DNA of 64,000 nt from Bacteroides graminisolvens DSM 19988 = JCM 15093 (GTDB taxonomy: Bacteria > Bacteroidota > Bacteroidia > Bacteroidales > Bacteroidaceae), in contig NZ_ATZI01000001.1 in NCBI RefSeq assembly GCF_000428125.1, positions 992,001 through 1,056,000 on the forward strand. Reading direction: 5' to 3'. Both the position numbers and the translations under genes were made by a program. Every line of letters starts with the position of its first letter. Within the stretch, counting starts at the first letter, position 1. The notes under the pieces are model-generated. The model was not told the origin of the DNA and ran no database searches. It saw nothing but the letters and a program-made list of their open reading frames with translations. Below, piece by piece: positions 8,989-17,828 of the stretch.

Positions 8989-9798
8989 TTACGCTTTGAT
9001 TGCCTGGCGTATGCGTACTAGTTTGGTTAGCAAATCTTCCAATAAATCGAGTTGCAGCATATTGGCTCCATCACTTTTGGCAACAGAAGGATTTTCGTGT
9101 GTTTCAATGAATAATCCGTCGGCTCCAACCGCTATACCGGCTTTGGCTACAGTTTCAATCAATTGGGGCATGCCACCTGTTACGCCACTCGACTGATTGG
9201 GTTGTTGCAGAGAGTGCGTAACATCTAGTATAACAGGAAATCCGAACGTTTGCATTTGAGGAATTCCTCTGTAATCAACAACTAAATCCTGATAACCAAA
9301 GGTTGTTCCGCGTTCCGTGATCATTACGTTCTCATTGCCCGCCTCAACCACTTTGTCAGCCGCAAACTGCATAGCCATAGGCGAAAGAAACTGCCCCTTC
9401 TTGATATTTACTATTTTACCGGTCTTGGCAGCTGCTACCAATAAATCCGTTTGTCGGCATAAAAAAGCGGGTATCTGCAACACATCTACATATTCGGCTG
9501 CCATAACTGCCTCTTCCGGACTGTGTATGTCCGTTACCGTTGGAACATTAAATGTATCGCTCACCTTTTTAAGTATTTTCAGCGCCTTTTCATCACCTAT
9601 TCCCATGAAAGAGTCTAATCTGGAACGATTTGCCTTGCGATAAGACCCTTTAAATACATAAGGAATTCTTAGTCGATCTGTGATATCGACTACCTTTTCA
9701 GCGATGCGAAGTGCCATATCCTCACCTTCAATGACGCACGGACCGGCCAACAGAAAGAAATTATCTGAGTCAGTATGTTTTAATTCTTTGATTCTCAT
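8989..9798 (-). CDS. kdsA: 3-deoxy-8-phosphooctulonate synthase
   Basis: Condenses phosphoenolpyruvate with arabinose 5-phosphate to Kdo-8-phosphate, the committed step to the inner core of lipopolysaccharide. The protein has the family landmarks NFFLLAGPCVIEGE, YVFKGSYRKANRS, the FLCRQTDLL region with its metal-ligand Cys, and the C-terminal DGLFIETHENP. The ATG at 9798 gives 269 residues. Extending to 9810 would use TTG and add only four residues. It is 13 bp after the diacylglycerol-kinase-like gene, consistent with an envelope-related operon. Confidence 0.96.
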   Translation of the reverse strand: MRIKELKHTDSDNFFLLAGPCVIEGEDMALRIAEKVVDITDRLRIPYVFKGSYRKANRSRLDSFMGIGDEKALKILKKVSDTFNVPTVTDIHSPEEAVMAAEYVDVLQIPAFLCRQTDLLVAAAKTGKIVNIKKGQFLSPMAMQFAADKVVEAGNENVMITERGTTFGYQDLVVDYRGIPQMQTFGFPVILDVTHSLQQPNQSSGVTGGMPQLIETVAKAGIAVGADGLFIETHENPSVAKSDGANMLQLDLLEDLLTKLVRIRQAIKA

Positions 9799-9811
9799 CT
9801 TTATAATCAAT

Positions 9812-10738
9812 TTAATTAGGAATAATCAAGGTTATTGCTTCAGGAATGATGCCAATGTCAATAGGGAAGTGTTTGGGTAACAAGCGACCATCTAAGTCAA
9901 CCGACGCATTTTTTGCTCGTAACACCCGTACCTTTTTGGTTCTATATGACTTCACCATTTTATGATTAAGAATTCGGCCCTCAATCAACATCCATAGTCC
10001 CCACACCAACTGAAGAAGTTCCGGGCGATGAATGACCGATACGTCCAGCCATCCGTTATAGGGAACAGCACTGGGCGTCTGACCATACCCTTTGGCACTT
10101 CCCACGCAGACGGTCATGATGCGACCCCTGATGTGTTCATCGTTTATCTTGAGATGGCTTCGGTAAAGCTTTCTCTCAAAGAACAATAAAAACAGTGCAG
10201 CCACATAAGATAAGAATTTAACTCCCCAGAAGCGTTTGGTCTGATCAGTAATAGATACAATTCTAGCCCCGAGGCCTATGTTTACAGCATTCAGAAAATA
10301 CCGTTTCTCGTGAGATTTTCCATTATAATAACTGCAAACCCCCACATCTATTTTCTTTTTTCTGTTATTGATAATCCAGTCAACCGCCACTTTATAGTCA
10401 AGCGTCAGTCCCCAGTAGTCGGCAAAATCGTTACCAATTCCATTGGGAATTAAACCAATGGCAATGCTGCTTTTTTCGGGAGCGTCCGATGCCATTATTC
10501 CATTAATAGCATCATTTAGAGCACCATCACCACCCACTACTACAATGGTTTTATAACCGTTATTTGCAAACATACCGGCAATTCTCTCAACGGAGCCAAA
10601 CCCTTCGGACTGTATATAATCATAGGCAACTTGTTTGCTGTCTATGTATTCTTTAATTTCCTTCCATCTTTTTTGAGCTTTTCTGGTACCGGCTCTGGGA
10701 TTGTATATTACTCCCCATTTTCCTGGATCTACACTCAT
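9812..10738 (-). CDS. Diacylglycerol/lipid kinase family protein (YegS-like)
   Basis: Predicted ATP-dependent lipid kinase at the inner face of the membrane. The 308-residue protein has the DAGK catalytic signature VVVGGDGALNDAINGIM and the substrate-site segment IGLIPNGIGNDFADYWG. It ends with the DLDGR motif (ASVDLDGRLLP) typical of the C-terminal domain. The actual lipid substrate in this family (diacylglycerol, phosphatidylglycerol or a sphingoid base) cannot be told from sequence; Bacteroidales make sphingolipids, so that option is open. It sits between miaA and kdsA. Confidence 0.88.
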   Translation of the reverse strand: MSVDPGKWGVIYNPRAGTRKAQKRWKEIKEYIDSKQVAYDYIQSEGFGSVERIAGMFANNGYKTIVVVGGDGALNDAINGIMASDAPEKSSIAIGLIPNGIGNDFADYWGLTLDYKVAVDWIINNRKKKIDVGVCSYYNGKSHEKRYFLNAVNIGLGARIVSITDQTKRFWGVKFLSYVAALFLLFFERKLYRSHLKINDEHIRGRIMTVCVGSAKGYGQTPSAVPYNGWLDVSVIHRPELLQLVWGLWMLIEGRILNHKMVKSYRTKKVRVLRAKNASVDLDGRLLPKHFPIDIGIIPEAITLIIPN

Positions 10739-10815
10739 AGTTGTTCTTTTTTTAGAGAGTTACTAGAACTTCAAAGCACTAATCAATTGACGGAGGCTTT
10801 TTCAGTTCATCCTGA

Positions 10816-11727
10816 TTAAATTAATTTTTTAACCAGTTCTATTTTTTCATCTGTAGGCATGGATGCCTGTATCCAATGTATCTTAAATCCTTTTCTTTCC
10901 ATCCCCCTGAACCAAGTCATTTGTCGTTTGGCAAACTGATGAATGGCTATTTCCAGCTGTTTAAACATCTCTTCGAAACTGATTTCTCCGGTTACATACA
11001 GCGTGAGGTACTTATATTCCAGTCCGTAATAAATCAAATCTTCGGGCTGAATGCCTTTGTTCAGCAATTGCCGAACCTCCTCAACCATCCCTTCATCCAA
11101 TCTTTGACGCAAGCGTTTGGTTATTTTCTCCCGTCTAAGTTCCCTATCAATATCAACACCAATAATCAAACTGTTAATGGATGGAAACTCCCTAGCCGAC
11201 AAATCATGAGTTGCATAATACTCTTCTATTTCAATGGCGCGAATGGCTCTTTTGGCCGTATCAACATCCGTCGAATTGTGGAGCGTTTTATAAGTCGATA
11301 ATAGATCCGTCAGCTCCTCCAGCGTTTTACCGGCCAGCCTGATTCTCAGTTCCGGGTTTTCAGGAACAGGAATTAACTGATACCCTTTGAGAACAGACTC
11401 CAGATATAAACCTGTTCCACCGCATAAAACAGGCAATCGGCCTTTTTGTTTAATGCTTTGGTAGGCATTTAGAAAATCACGTTGGTATTCAAATACATTG
11501 TACTTGTATCCGGGTTCTGCTATATCAATAAGATGATAAGGAATCTGCTTGCCGTTGACTGTATAATCTGCCAGATCTTTTCCTGTTCCTAAATCCATCT
11601 CTCTGTATATTTGGCGAGAATCAGCACTGATAATTTCAGTGTCGAGTTCATAAGCCAATGTGGCAGCAAAAGAAGTTTTACCCGATGCAGTAGGACCCAG
11701 TATGGCAATTAAATCATAGTTTGGCAT
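10816..11727 (-). CDS. miaA: tRNA dimethylallyltransferase
   Basis: Adds a dimethylallyl group to N6 of A37 in tRNAs that read codons starting with U. The 303-residue protein has the P-loop GPTASGKTS (residues ~10-18), the DSRQIYREMDLGTGK segment, GGTGLYLESVLKG, and the C-terminal QMTWFRGM element. It is normal in length with an ATG start. It lies 77 bp upstream of the lipid-kinase gene in the same direction. Confidence 0.96.
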   Translation of the reverse strand: MPNYDLIAILGPTASGKTSFAATLAYELDTEIISADSRQIYREMDLGTGKDLADYTVNGKQIPYHLIDIAEPGYKYNVFEYQRDFLNAYQSIKQKGRLPVLCGGTGLYLESVLKGYQLIPVPENPELRIRLAGKTLEELTDLLSTYKTLHNSTDVDTAKRAIRAIEIEEYYATHDLSAREFPSINSLIIGVDIDRELRREKITKRLRQRLDEGMVEEVRQLLNKGIQPEDLIYYGLEYKYLTLYVTGEISFEEMFKQLEIAIHQFAKRQMTWFRGMERKGFKIHWIQASMPTDEKIELVKKLI

Positions 11728-11771
11728 AGCAGTATCTGATTATATTTCTACAAAGATAACAAAAAAAGTGA

Positions 11772-12974
11772 TTAACTCTTATGTAGCCAGATAGAAGCTA
11801 TTTTTTTTCTGATGGCAATAATATTAATAACGGATACTAAGCTGAATAAAATAATACCAGCTACGTATGCCGGCCACATGATGGACATTTCCATTTGAGG
11901 AAACAACTGCGTAAGCACTTCCGTGTACATACCACGCATATACATAACGATGCCGATGCTTAACGCCAATACGATGAGGTTTAGTCCGAGAGTCAGAACC
12001 TGATAGGGAATGGCCACTTTGGCCGGACTATAGCCAATGAGTAGCAAACTCTCCAGCTTAACCGTATTCTTCTGAAGCAGCAAGAAAATACTCAGCATCA
12101 GGATGTAGAACGAAAGAATGCTTATAAATAAGCCTACTCCCATGACGATACCCGTTATGAGTCTTAAGAAATAAGTTGTTTTTCCGGCATCCAGCTTATC
12201 ATTTTCAGCCTCGTAACCTTTTTCTTGAAAATAGCGAGCTATTCCATCGTCGGCAGGATTGTCAACCTCAACAATTAGTCGCACAGGCTGAGGCTTATTC
12301 TCATCGGCAAACTCACTATTGGCCCATTTCATAAAATCTTCCGGCACCAAAATCGTATTCAATCTGTTTGAGAACCCCACAATGTTTCCTTTGTATTGCT
12401 CTAAACGTCCGTTTCCTTTGATGACAATATCCATCTGAATCAGTCCCATAACCCCCTCGGAAAGTTTAGGTAAACTACGTGATTGTGCGAACCCAAAATT
12501 GTATAAGTTCAAGTAACTCCGGGGTATTATGATAGGGATGGAGCGACTTTCTTTGTCGAAATGCCATTTGTCCAGACTAACATCCACAAACTTGTTGGGC
12601 ACCGATTCAAAAAACATCTCTGTTGACAGACTGATACCTGCCTCTTTCATCCCAAAACCGGCTGATACTTTGAACTGCGAAGGAGTAAAAGCACCTACAT
12701 CTTTTGAAAAACGTTGTTCCTGAAGCGACTTCAACTCATCTTCAGAGAAAGTGTTCGTTTTACCTGCGAAAGACCCGATTGCACTGATTTTCTTTGTGAC
12801 AATCAGATATTCCTTCTTCATAAAGCTGTCACCTTCCGTAAAGACAGGTATTACATCTTTATAAAACTGTATGCTTAATAAGACAATAGACATACCAAAG
12901 AGATTCGCCAGGAAAAAACCGGTTAGTTGTCCTATGCTAATGTGCTGGCGAAGAAGTTTCCAAAGAAGTTTCAT
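11772..12974 (-). CDS. FtsX-like ABC transporter permease
   Basis: Inner-membrane protein of 400 residues. An N-terminal helix (GFFLANLFGMSIVLLSIQF) is followed by a ~220-residue extracytoplasmic domain and three C-terminal helices, the MacB/FtsX layout. The immediately upstream gene encodes an ABC ATPase, so the two form one transporter or a mechanotransmission complex. No substrate is indicated. It is possibly cotranscribed with the DUF4836 lipoprotein, which lies just upstream of the ATPase gene. Confidence 0.8.
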   Translation of the reverse strand: MKLLWKLLRQHISIGQLTGFFLANLFGMSIVLLSIQFYKDVIPVFTEGDSFMKKEYLIVTKKISAIGSFAGKTNTFSEDELKSLQEQRFSKDVGAFTPSQFKVSAGFGMKEAGISLSTEMFFESVPNKFVDVSLDKWHFDKESRSIPIIIPRSYLNLYNFGFAQSRSLPKLSEGVMGLIQMDIVIKGNGRLEQYKGNIVGFSNRLNTILVPEDFMKWANSEFADENKPQPVRLIVEVDNPADDGIARYFQEKGYEAENDKLDAGKTTYFLRLITGIVMGVGLFISILSFYILMLSIFLLLQKNTVKLESLLLIGYSPAKVAIPYQVLTLGLNLIVLALSIGIVMYMRGMYTEVLTQLFPQMEMSIMWPAYVAGIILFSLVSVINIIAIRKKIASIWLHKS

Positions 12975-13016
12975 TGTTTTACGGTTTTGAGCGGTTATGC
13001 CTGCTCCATGTTATAC

Positions 13017-13664
13017 TTATAACTTTAATGTCTCAGTGTAAGGAAGCGTAATGTGCTTGCCAATAGAGGTTACGATGATACCCGCCCCTTGTTTGCTGGC
13101 TTCATCCATTAGTATCCCACCCATAATCTCTCCGTTTGTGTCATCCAGATGGCTCACCGGTTCATCCAGGAAGATAAAATCGAAAGGCTGGCAAAGCGAG
13201 CGTATGAATGCCACACGTTGTTGTTGCCCGAAAGACAACCGGCCTACTTTGCTATCTAGTTTGTCGGCAATTCCCATCGCCTCAAAGAATGAGACTATTT
13301 CTTTTTTGCTTTTAAAATGCGTTAAGTTATTCTTAAGCAATATGTTTTCCATGGCAGTAAGTTCAGTAAATAACCGCATATCCTGAAATAACATACTGAT
13401 AGAATGCTTTCTGATTTCCACCCATTGTTTTATTTTATATGAACGGATGTTATCAGTATTAAAATTAATGATGCCTTGGTAATCTTTCCTGTAACCATAG
13501 ATAAAGTTACACAAAGAAGACTTGCCGGTACCAGATGCCGCCTCAATCAGATAAATTCCTTTTTTCTCAAAACGTATGTCTTTGTGCCAAACATCAGACT
13601 CAATTGAGTTGCGGTCAGCAAACACTGCTGGTAGTGTTTGCTGCAAGTGAATGCAGTCCATCAT
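13017..13664 (-). CDS. ABC transporter ATP-binding protein
   Basis: ATPase partner of the FtsX-like permease that follows 42 bp later. The 215-residue protein has Walker A SGTGKSS (residues ~40-46), a signature LSFGQQQRV and Walker B FIFLDEPVSHLD. The H-loop is less conventional: the C terminus reads IIVTSIGKHITLPY, with no clear SH motif. The size and LolD/FtsE-like appearance fit a MacB-type system. Its stop and the permease start are close enough for one operon. Confidence 0.88.
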   Translation of the reverse strand: MMDCIHLQQTLPAVFADRNSIESDVWHKDIRFEKKGIYLIEAASGTGKSSLCNFIYGYRKDYQGIINFNTDNIRSYKIKQWVEIRKHSISMLFQDMRLFTELTAMENILLKNNLTHFKSKKEIVSFFEAMGIADKLDSKVGRLSFGQQQRVAFIRSLCQPFDFIFLDEPVSHLDDTNGEIMGGILMDEASKQGAGIIVTSIGKHITLPYTETLKL

Positions 13665-13676
13665 TTCTTTTCTTTA

Positions 13677-15164
13677 TTATAAACCGGTAAATTGCTTTGC
13701 AAAGTTTACCATCTGTTTCAATGCATTTGTTTTTGGGTCCTTGAGCACGAGTGCTGCTTCGCCCTTTCCGTTGTCATACCCTTTCACCTCCAGAAAAGAA
13801 ATTTGAGAAGCCATGTTTCGGTACATTGCAAATTCTTCACCGTAGCTACTTAACTCATTAATAGCCGATAAATTCAAGATATTCTCGGCATTAAGTGCAA
13901 AATAGAAACTGTTTCCTGCTATGTTGGAAGCAAAAGGAGCGCTGGTCAGCGATTTTTCGACTGTTTGACCTACCGAAGCAACCAAAGCCCTGTTGTTTGT
14001 TAAGTAAGCCAAGTTCCCACTTTTACCCGCATACATAGGTATAAAAGAAGTCATGGCATACTTTTTCAAAGCAGACACCGCTTCGTCATTATCAATTTCG
14101 GCATAAGCAATAAACCCCGGGATGCCAAACATCGAAAAATCAGTAATAGCTACAGCCACCTCACCATTTACATGCGTGATGAAGTTCTTCACCTCTTTTC
14201 TTTCAGCCCCGATGAATGCATTTTGAAACTCCCTGTTCTCAGATAAAATGCCGTACAAGTCTTTCCCTTTGATGTTCATGCTGATATAGGCAACGGTTGA
14301 GGCTGGGAATAAACCGGTAAGCGAAGATTTTAGTTTGCCAAAAGCCTTTTGCTGTTTGTCGAGTTGAGCATTCAGCTCCTTGTTTTCACTATACGTTTCG
14401 TAGTTTATGCTTATTTTTCCATTCTCAAAACGGAGCGCACCTAACACAAATACTTCACGCAAATCAACATCGTCAGACAAACCGAAGGCAATTTGTTTGG
14501 TATATGCTTCGGGTAAGTCGCGCATGGAAGCAAAAAAAGTAATATCACCCTTTTGTTGTTCCATTTTAATGAACCCCTTATTCTTTACTCCGCTTTTTTC
14601 CGCATCCTGATCAAACAGTTTGGCAACAGTAGTCTGTACCTCTTTTGAAGCACCGTTGACTGTGCCCGATACAAGCATAAAAGTACCTTCATTGTACATA
14701 CACACGGAGCCATCGGTCATTGTTGTGAAATAGTAATCACCTTCCTCAACCGGCTTTTTGCAAAGCTGTTCGGACGCCATGGCCTCTAATGTAGCAGTAA
14801 CCTTTTCCTCATTGTCGACCTTAATCAGCAGCGTGGGGTAGGGTAGTCCACGAGAACTGAAAAGATACACCGGTTGGTTCAACGCCAAGCCACTTTCAGC
14901 CGGATCGGCTATGATTTTCTCCATTTGTTTATAGGCTGCTGCCCCCATACCCTCTTTCAAAGCATCCATTAGTTTGCTTTTCGTAGCTTGGTTCTCTTTG
15001 TCATTTAACCCAGATTTCTGAGCAATTGCCACTAAATCAAAGCGAGCCAAAACTTGCGTGTCGGCAGGTACAGCATTGGTATACTCTTTCTTATCAGAAC
15101 ACCCGGTTAAAACAATTATCAGTCCTATCAGAACCGATAAACAGCATGAAACATTTCTTTTCAT
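13677..15164 (-). CDS. DUF4836 family lipoprotein
   Basis: Function unknown. The 495-residue protein has a lipoprotein signal ending IVLTGCSDKK (lipid Cys at residue 22), so it is anchored to a membrane from the periplasmic side or beyond. The mature part, beginning with VPADTQVLARFDL, is characteristic of DUF4836, common in Bacteroidales. It is 12 bp upstream of the ABC ATPase gene and runs the same way, so it may belong to the same operon and process. Confidence 0.85.
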   Translation of the reverse strand: MKRNVSCCLSVLIGLIIVLTGCSDKKEYTNAVPADTQVLARFDLVAIAQKSGLNDKENQATKSKLMDALKEGMGAAAYKQMEKIIADPAESGLALNQPVYLFSSRGLPYPTLLIKVDNEEKVTATLEAMASEQLCKKPVEEGDYYFTTMTDGSVCMYNEGTFMLVSGTVNGASKEVQTTVAKLFDQDAEKSGVKNKGFIKMEQQKGDITFFASMRDLPEAYTKQIAFGLSDDVDLREVFVLGALRFENGKISINYETYSENKELNAQLDKQQKAFGKLKSSLTGLFPASTVAYISMNIKGKDLYGILSENREFQNAFIGAERKEVKNFITHVNGEVAVAITDFSMFGIPGFIAYAEIDNDEAVSALKKYAMTSFIPMYAGKSGNLAYLTNNRALVASVGQTVEKSLTSAPFASNIAGNSFYFALNAENILNLSAINELSSYGEEFAMYRNMASQISFLEVKGYDNGKGEAALVLKDPKTNALKQMVNFAKQFTGL

Positions 15165-15197
15165 AGTTATCGTTATATATCATCTATTCAATTTCAT

Positions 15198-15896
15198 TTA
15201 TCCATTTGCTAAAATCAGCGTATGGCAAGCCACAAGAGCAGCAGTCTCCGTTCGAAGCCTTGAATTGCCAAGGCTTATGGGAGTAAATCCCTTTTCTATT
15301 GCCTTGCTCACTTCCTCTTCGCTAAAATCGCCCTCGGGACCAATTAGTATCAGCGCATCTTCGCCCGGTTTGATCACATCTTTTAAATAAGGCTTTTCAC
15401 CGTCGTAACAATGTGCTATAAACTTTTGTCCCTCGAAGTTGCCGGCTATGAATTTGTCGAAGTCAACCATTTCGTTTAGCTTAGGCAGTCTGGCTTTCAG
15501 CGATTGCTTCATGGCAGAAATCAATATCTTCTCAATGCGCTCGTTTTTAATGACTTTGCGTTCCGAATAGCGACAGTTCAGAAAAGTAAGCTCACTAAAG
15601 CCAATCTCTGTAGCCTTTTCGGCAAACCATTCATTGCGATCCATATTCTTGGTCGGCGCCATGGCAATGTGCAGGTGGCACGGCCACAAAGGTTCCTGGA
15701 AAGTAGTCTCTTTAATAATGACGGAGCAACGTTTGTTGCTCGCAGCCGATATTTCTGCCTGATAAAAATAGCCATTTCCATCCGTGAGAGTTATTTCATC
15801 CCCCTCGCTGAGGCGGAGCACCCGCGTGCAGTGAGCAGCCTCTTCTTCAGGAAGCTCGGCTTTGGTCAGAATATCAGGAGTATAAAAAACATGCAT
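15198..15896 (-). CDS. rsmE: 16S rRNA m3U1498 methyltransferase
   Basis: Methylates N3 of U1498 in 16S rRNA using S-adenosylmethionine. The 232-residue protein has an N-terminal PUA-like domain (HCTRVLRLSEGDEITLTDG) and a C-terminal SPOUT domain. The SPOUT knot is visible in LILIGPEGDFSEEEV and ISLGNSRLRTETAA. Length and motifs are standard. It starts one base before the bifunctional nuclease gene ends, so the two are translationally adjacent. Confidence 0.95.
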   Translation of the reverse strand: MHVFYTPDILTKAELPEEEAAHCTRVLRLSEGDEITLTDGNGYFYQAEISAASNKRCSVIIKETTFQEPLWPCHLHIAMAPTKNMDRNEWFAEKATEIGFSELTFLNCRYSERKVIKNERIEKILISAMKQSLKARLPKLNEMVDFDKFIAGNFEGQKFIAHCYDGEKPYLKDVIKPGEDALILIGPEGDFSEEEVSKAIEKGFTPISLGNSRLRTETAALVACHTLILANG

Positions 15897-15897
15897 G

Positions 15898-16464
15898 TTA
15901 TTTTTGTTTTTTTATCTTGTCGCGTAAAACCGAGGCCAGTTCGTAGTTCTCATCTTTAATCGCCTTTTCCAAAGCCATCTCAAGCTCCTCAACAGATTCA
16001 GCTTCTTCACTTTCATTTGCCATTGAATAATCATCTAGCTCCTCATCCTCATCGTAAGGCATGCATTGAGTTTCTAAAATATCATCATACATGTATATCG
16101 GAGCGTGGAAAGTAAGAGCCAGCAAAATAGCGTCTGAAGTTCGGGCATCAATTGCAACCACATCATGATTGTGCTTTAAATAGACATAAGAATAAAAGAT
16201 TCCCTCCTCCACTCTGTAGATAAGTACCTCGCTGACTTTAATATTGAAAGTGCGAAGGCAACTTTTAAACAAATCATGAGTCGTGGGGCGAGGTGTTTCT
16301 ACTCCTTTCAGCTGCATGGTTATGGGGTTTGCTTCAGCGGGGCCTATAATGACAGGAACTTGTCGATTTCCGTTAAGCTCCCCCAATAACAGCGCATAGG
16401 TTCCGCTGGGTTCCTGAATATTAATCACCCCAATAACCAGTACTTCTGCTTTCTTTCTTTCCAT
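15898..16464 (-). CDS. Bifunctional nuclease (DUF151/BFN) with C-terminal UVR motif
   Basis: The 188-residue protein has a BFN domain over residues ~1-135 (LLGELNGNRQVPVIIGPAEA; DAILLALTFHAPIYM) reported in plants to cut RNA and DNA. An acidic linker (DEDEELDDYS) leads to a UVR motif at the C terminus (ALEKAIKDENYELASVLRDKI), a UvrB/UvrC-like interaction helix pair. This fusion is common in Bacteroidetes. It lies 2 bp from the nucleoside permease gene and next to rsmE; its cellular role is not established. Confidence 0.88.
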   Translation of the reverse strand: MERKKAEVLVIGVINIQEPSGTYALLLGELNGNRQVPVIIGPAEANPITMQLKGVETPRPTTHDLFKSCLRTFNIKVSEVLIYRVEEGIFYSYVYLKHNHDVVAIDARTSDAILLALTFHAPIYMYDDILETQCMPYDEDEELDDYSMANESEEAESVEELEMALEKAIKDENYELASVLRDKIKKQK

Positions 16465-16466
16465 TC

Positions 16467-17684
16467 TTACTTTATTTCCTGATTATGTTTGTATTTAAAG
16501 ACGATAGCGAATAAAATGCCCACTGCCAGAGCATACGAAGCAAAGATGAACCACGAATGAGGCCAGCCAAAGATGTCAACTACCTCGCCGGCAGCATACG
16601 ACCCCAGAAAAGCACCAAATCCGTTGGTCATGATCATGAACACACCTTGCGCGCTCGATCTGATGGAAGGATCCGTTTCTTTATCAACATACAGAGAACC
16701 TGAAATATTGAAGAAGTCAAATGCAACGCCGTAAACTAACATGGAAAGTACTAACATCCATACGCCATCACCGGGATTACCGGTTCCTAATAAACCGAAA
16801 CGGAGTACCCAGGCAAACATACTGATGAGCATCACATTCTTGATACCAAAACGTTTCAAGAAGAAAGGAATCAGCAGAATGCAAAGCGTTTCGGACATTT
16901 GCGATAAAGATATTAAGATATTGGCATGCTCCACTCCGAAAGTACCTTTGTAAGCATCAATCACTCCAAAGTGGTTGGTCAGGTAATCATTGGCAAACGC
17001 ATTTGTAATTTGAAGCGATACCCCCAGCAGCATGGAGAAAACAAAGAAAATAGCCATTTTCTTTTGCTTGAAGAGCATGAAAGCGCGCAGTCCCAGGGTG
17101 TCCACCCACGATTGATTCTTGCACGCTTTGCTTACTTCACAATTAGGAAGTGTAAACGAATAAACTCCTAAAATGAATCCCAGCACAGCCGATGAATAAA
17201 GTTGCATGGATGATTGAGCAAACCCAAGGAGGTCGACCGCAATCATGGCGCAGATAAAGCCAACCGTTCCCCATACCCGGATAGGCGGGAAAGCCTTTAC
17301 CGTATCGAGGCCCGATTTGGTTAGTGCGTTGTAAGCCACCGAGTTAGATAAAGAAATGGTGGGCATATAAAACATAACACTGCATAATATCAAGCTATAA
17401 AGCGGGAGATACTCTCGTTGCGGAGCAGCAACTACCAGTAATGCTGCACCTATGATGTGGCATATCCCGAGAAGTTTCTGGGCGGGAATCCATCTGTCGG
17501 CTATGATACCCATGATGGCGGGCATAAACAAAGAGGCAATACCCATTGTAGCAAAGAAACTGCCTATTTGGCGACCACTGAATGAGAGTTCACCGCCCAA
17601 ATAGGCACCCAGAGAAATTAACCATGCTCCCCAAATTGCATATTGAAGGAAGTTCATGATCGTTAAACGAAACTTAATGCTCAT
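16467..17684 (-). CDS. Nucleoside permease, MFS (NHS family)
   Basis: Predicted proton-coupled nucleoside importer of the inner membrane. The 405-residue protein has twelve hydrophobic segments and the NupG/XapB-like start IMNFLQYAIWGAWLISLGAYL. Further landmarks are RVWGTVGFI in the middle and GVAFDFFNISGSLYVD in the second half. Length fits. A TACATTTG promoter box lies 50 bp upstream, so it probably heads the run nucleoside permease, bifunctional nuclease, rsmE. Confidence 0.9.
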   Translation of the reverse strand: MSIKFRLTIMNFLQYAIWGAWLISLGAYLGGELSFSGRQIGSFFATMGIASLFMPAIMGIIADRWIPAQKLLGICHIIGAALLVVAAPQREYLPLYSLILCSVMFYMPTISLSNSVAYNALTKSGLDTVKAFPPIRVWGTVGFICAMIAVDLLGFAQSSMQLYSSAVLGFILGVYSFTLPNCEVSKACKNQSWVDTLGLRAFMLFKQKKMAIFFVFSMLLGVSLQITNAFANDYLTNHFGVIDAYKGTFGVEHANILISLSQMSETLCILLIPFFLKRFGIKNVMLISMFAWVLRFGLLGTGNPGDGVWMLVLSMLVYGVAFDFFNISGSLYVDKETDPSIRSSAQGVFMIMTNGFGAFLGSYAAGEVVDIFGWPHSWFIFASYALAVGILFAIVFKYKHNQEIK

Positions 17685-17733
17685 AGCCTTAAATATATTT
17701 TTGTGTGTTCTTAAAAATACTGTAACATCAGTG

Positions 17734-17741
17734 CAAATGTA
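17734..17741 (-). promoter_or_regulatory. -7 promoter element of the nucleoside permease gene
   Basis: Reads TACATTTG on the minus strand, matching TAnnTTTG, 50 bp upstream of the ATG. The -33 region is only T-rich. Confidence 0.5.
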
Positions 17742-17828
17742 TGTATTTTATTGGAAAATAAATGCTTTTTTGAGGAAAACCGGAAAAGTTCTCCTTATCA
17801 TTACAGAATAGAATTAATTCTATTCGAA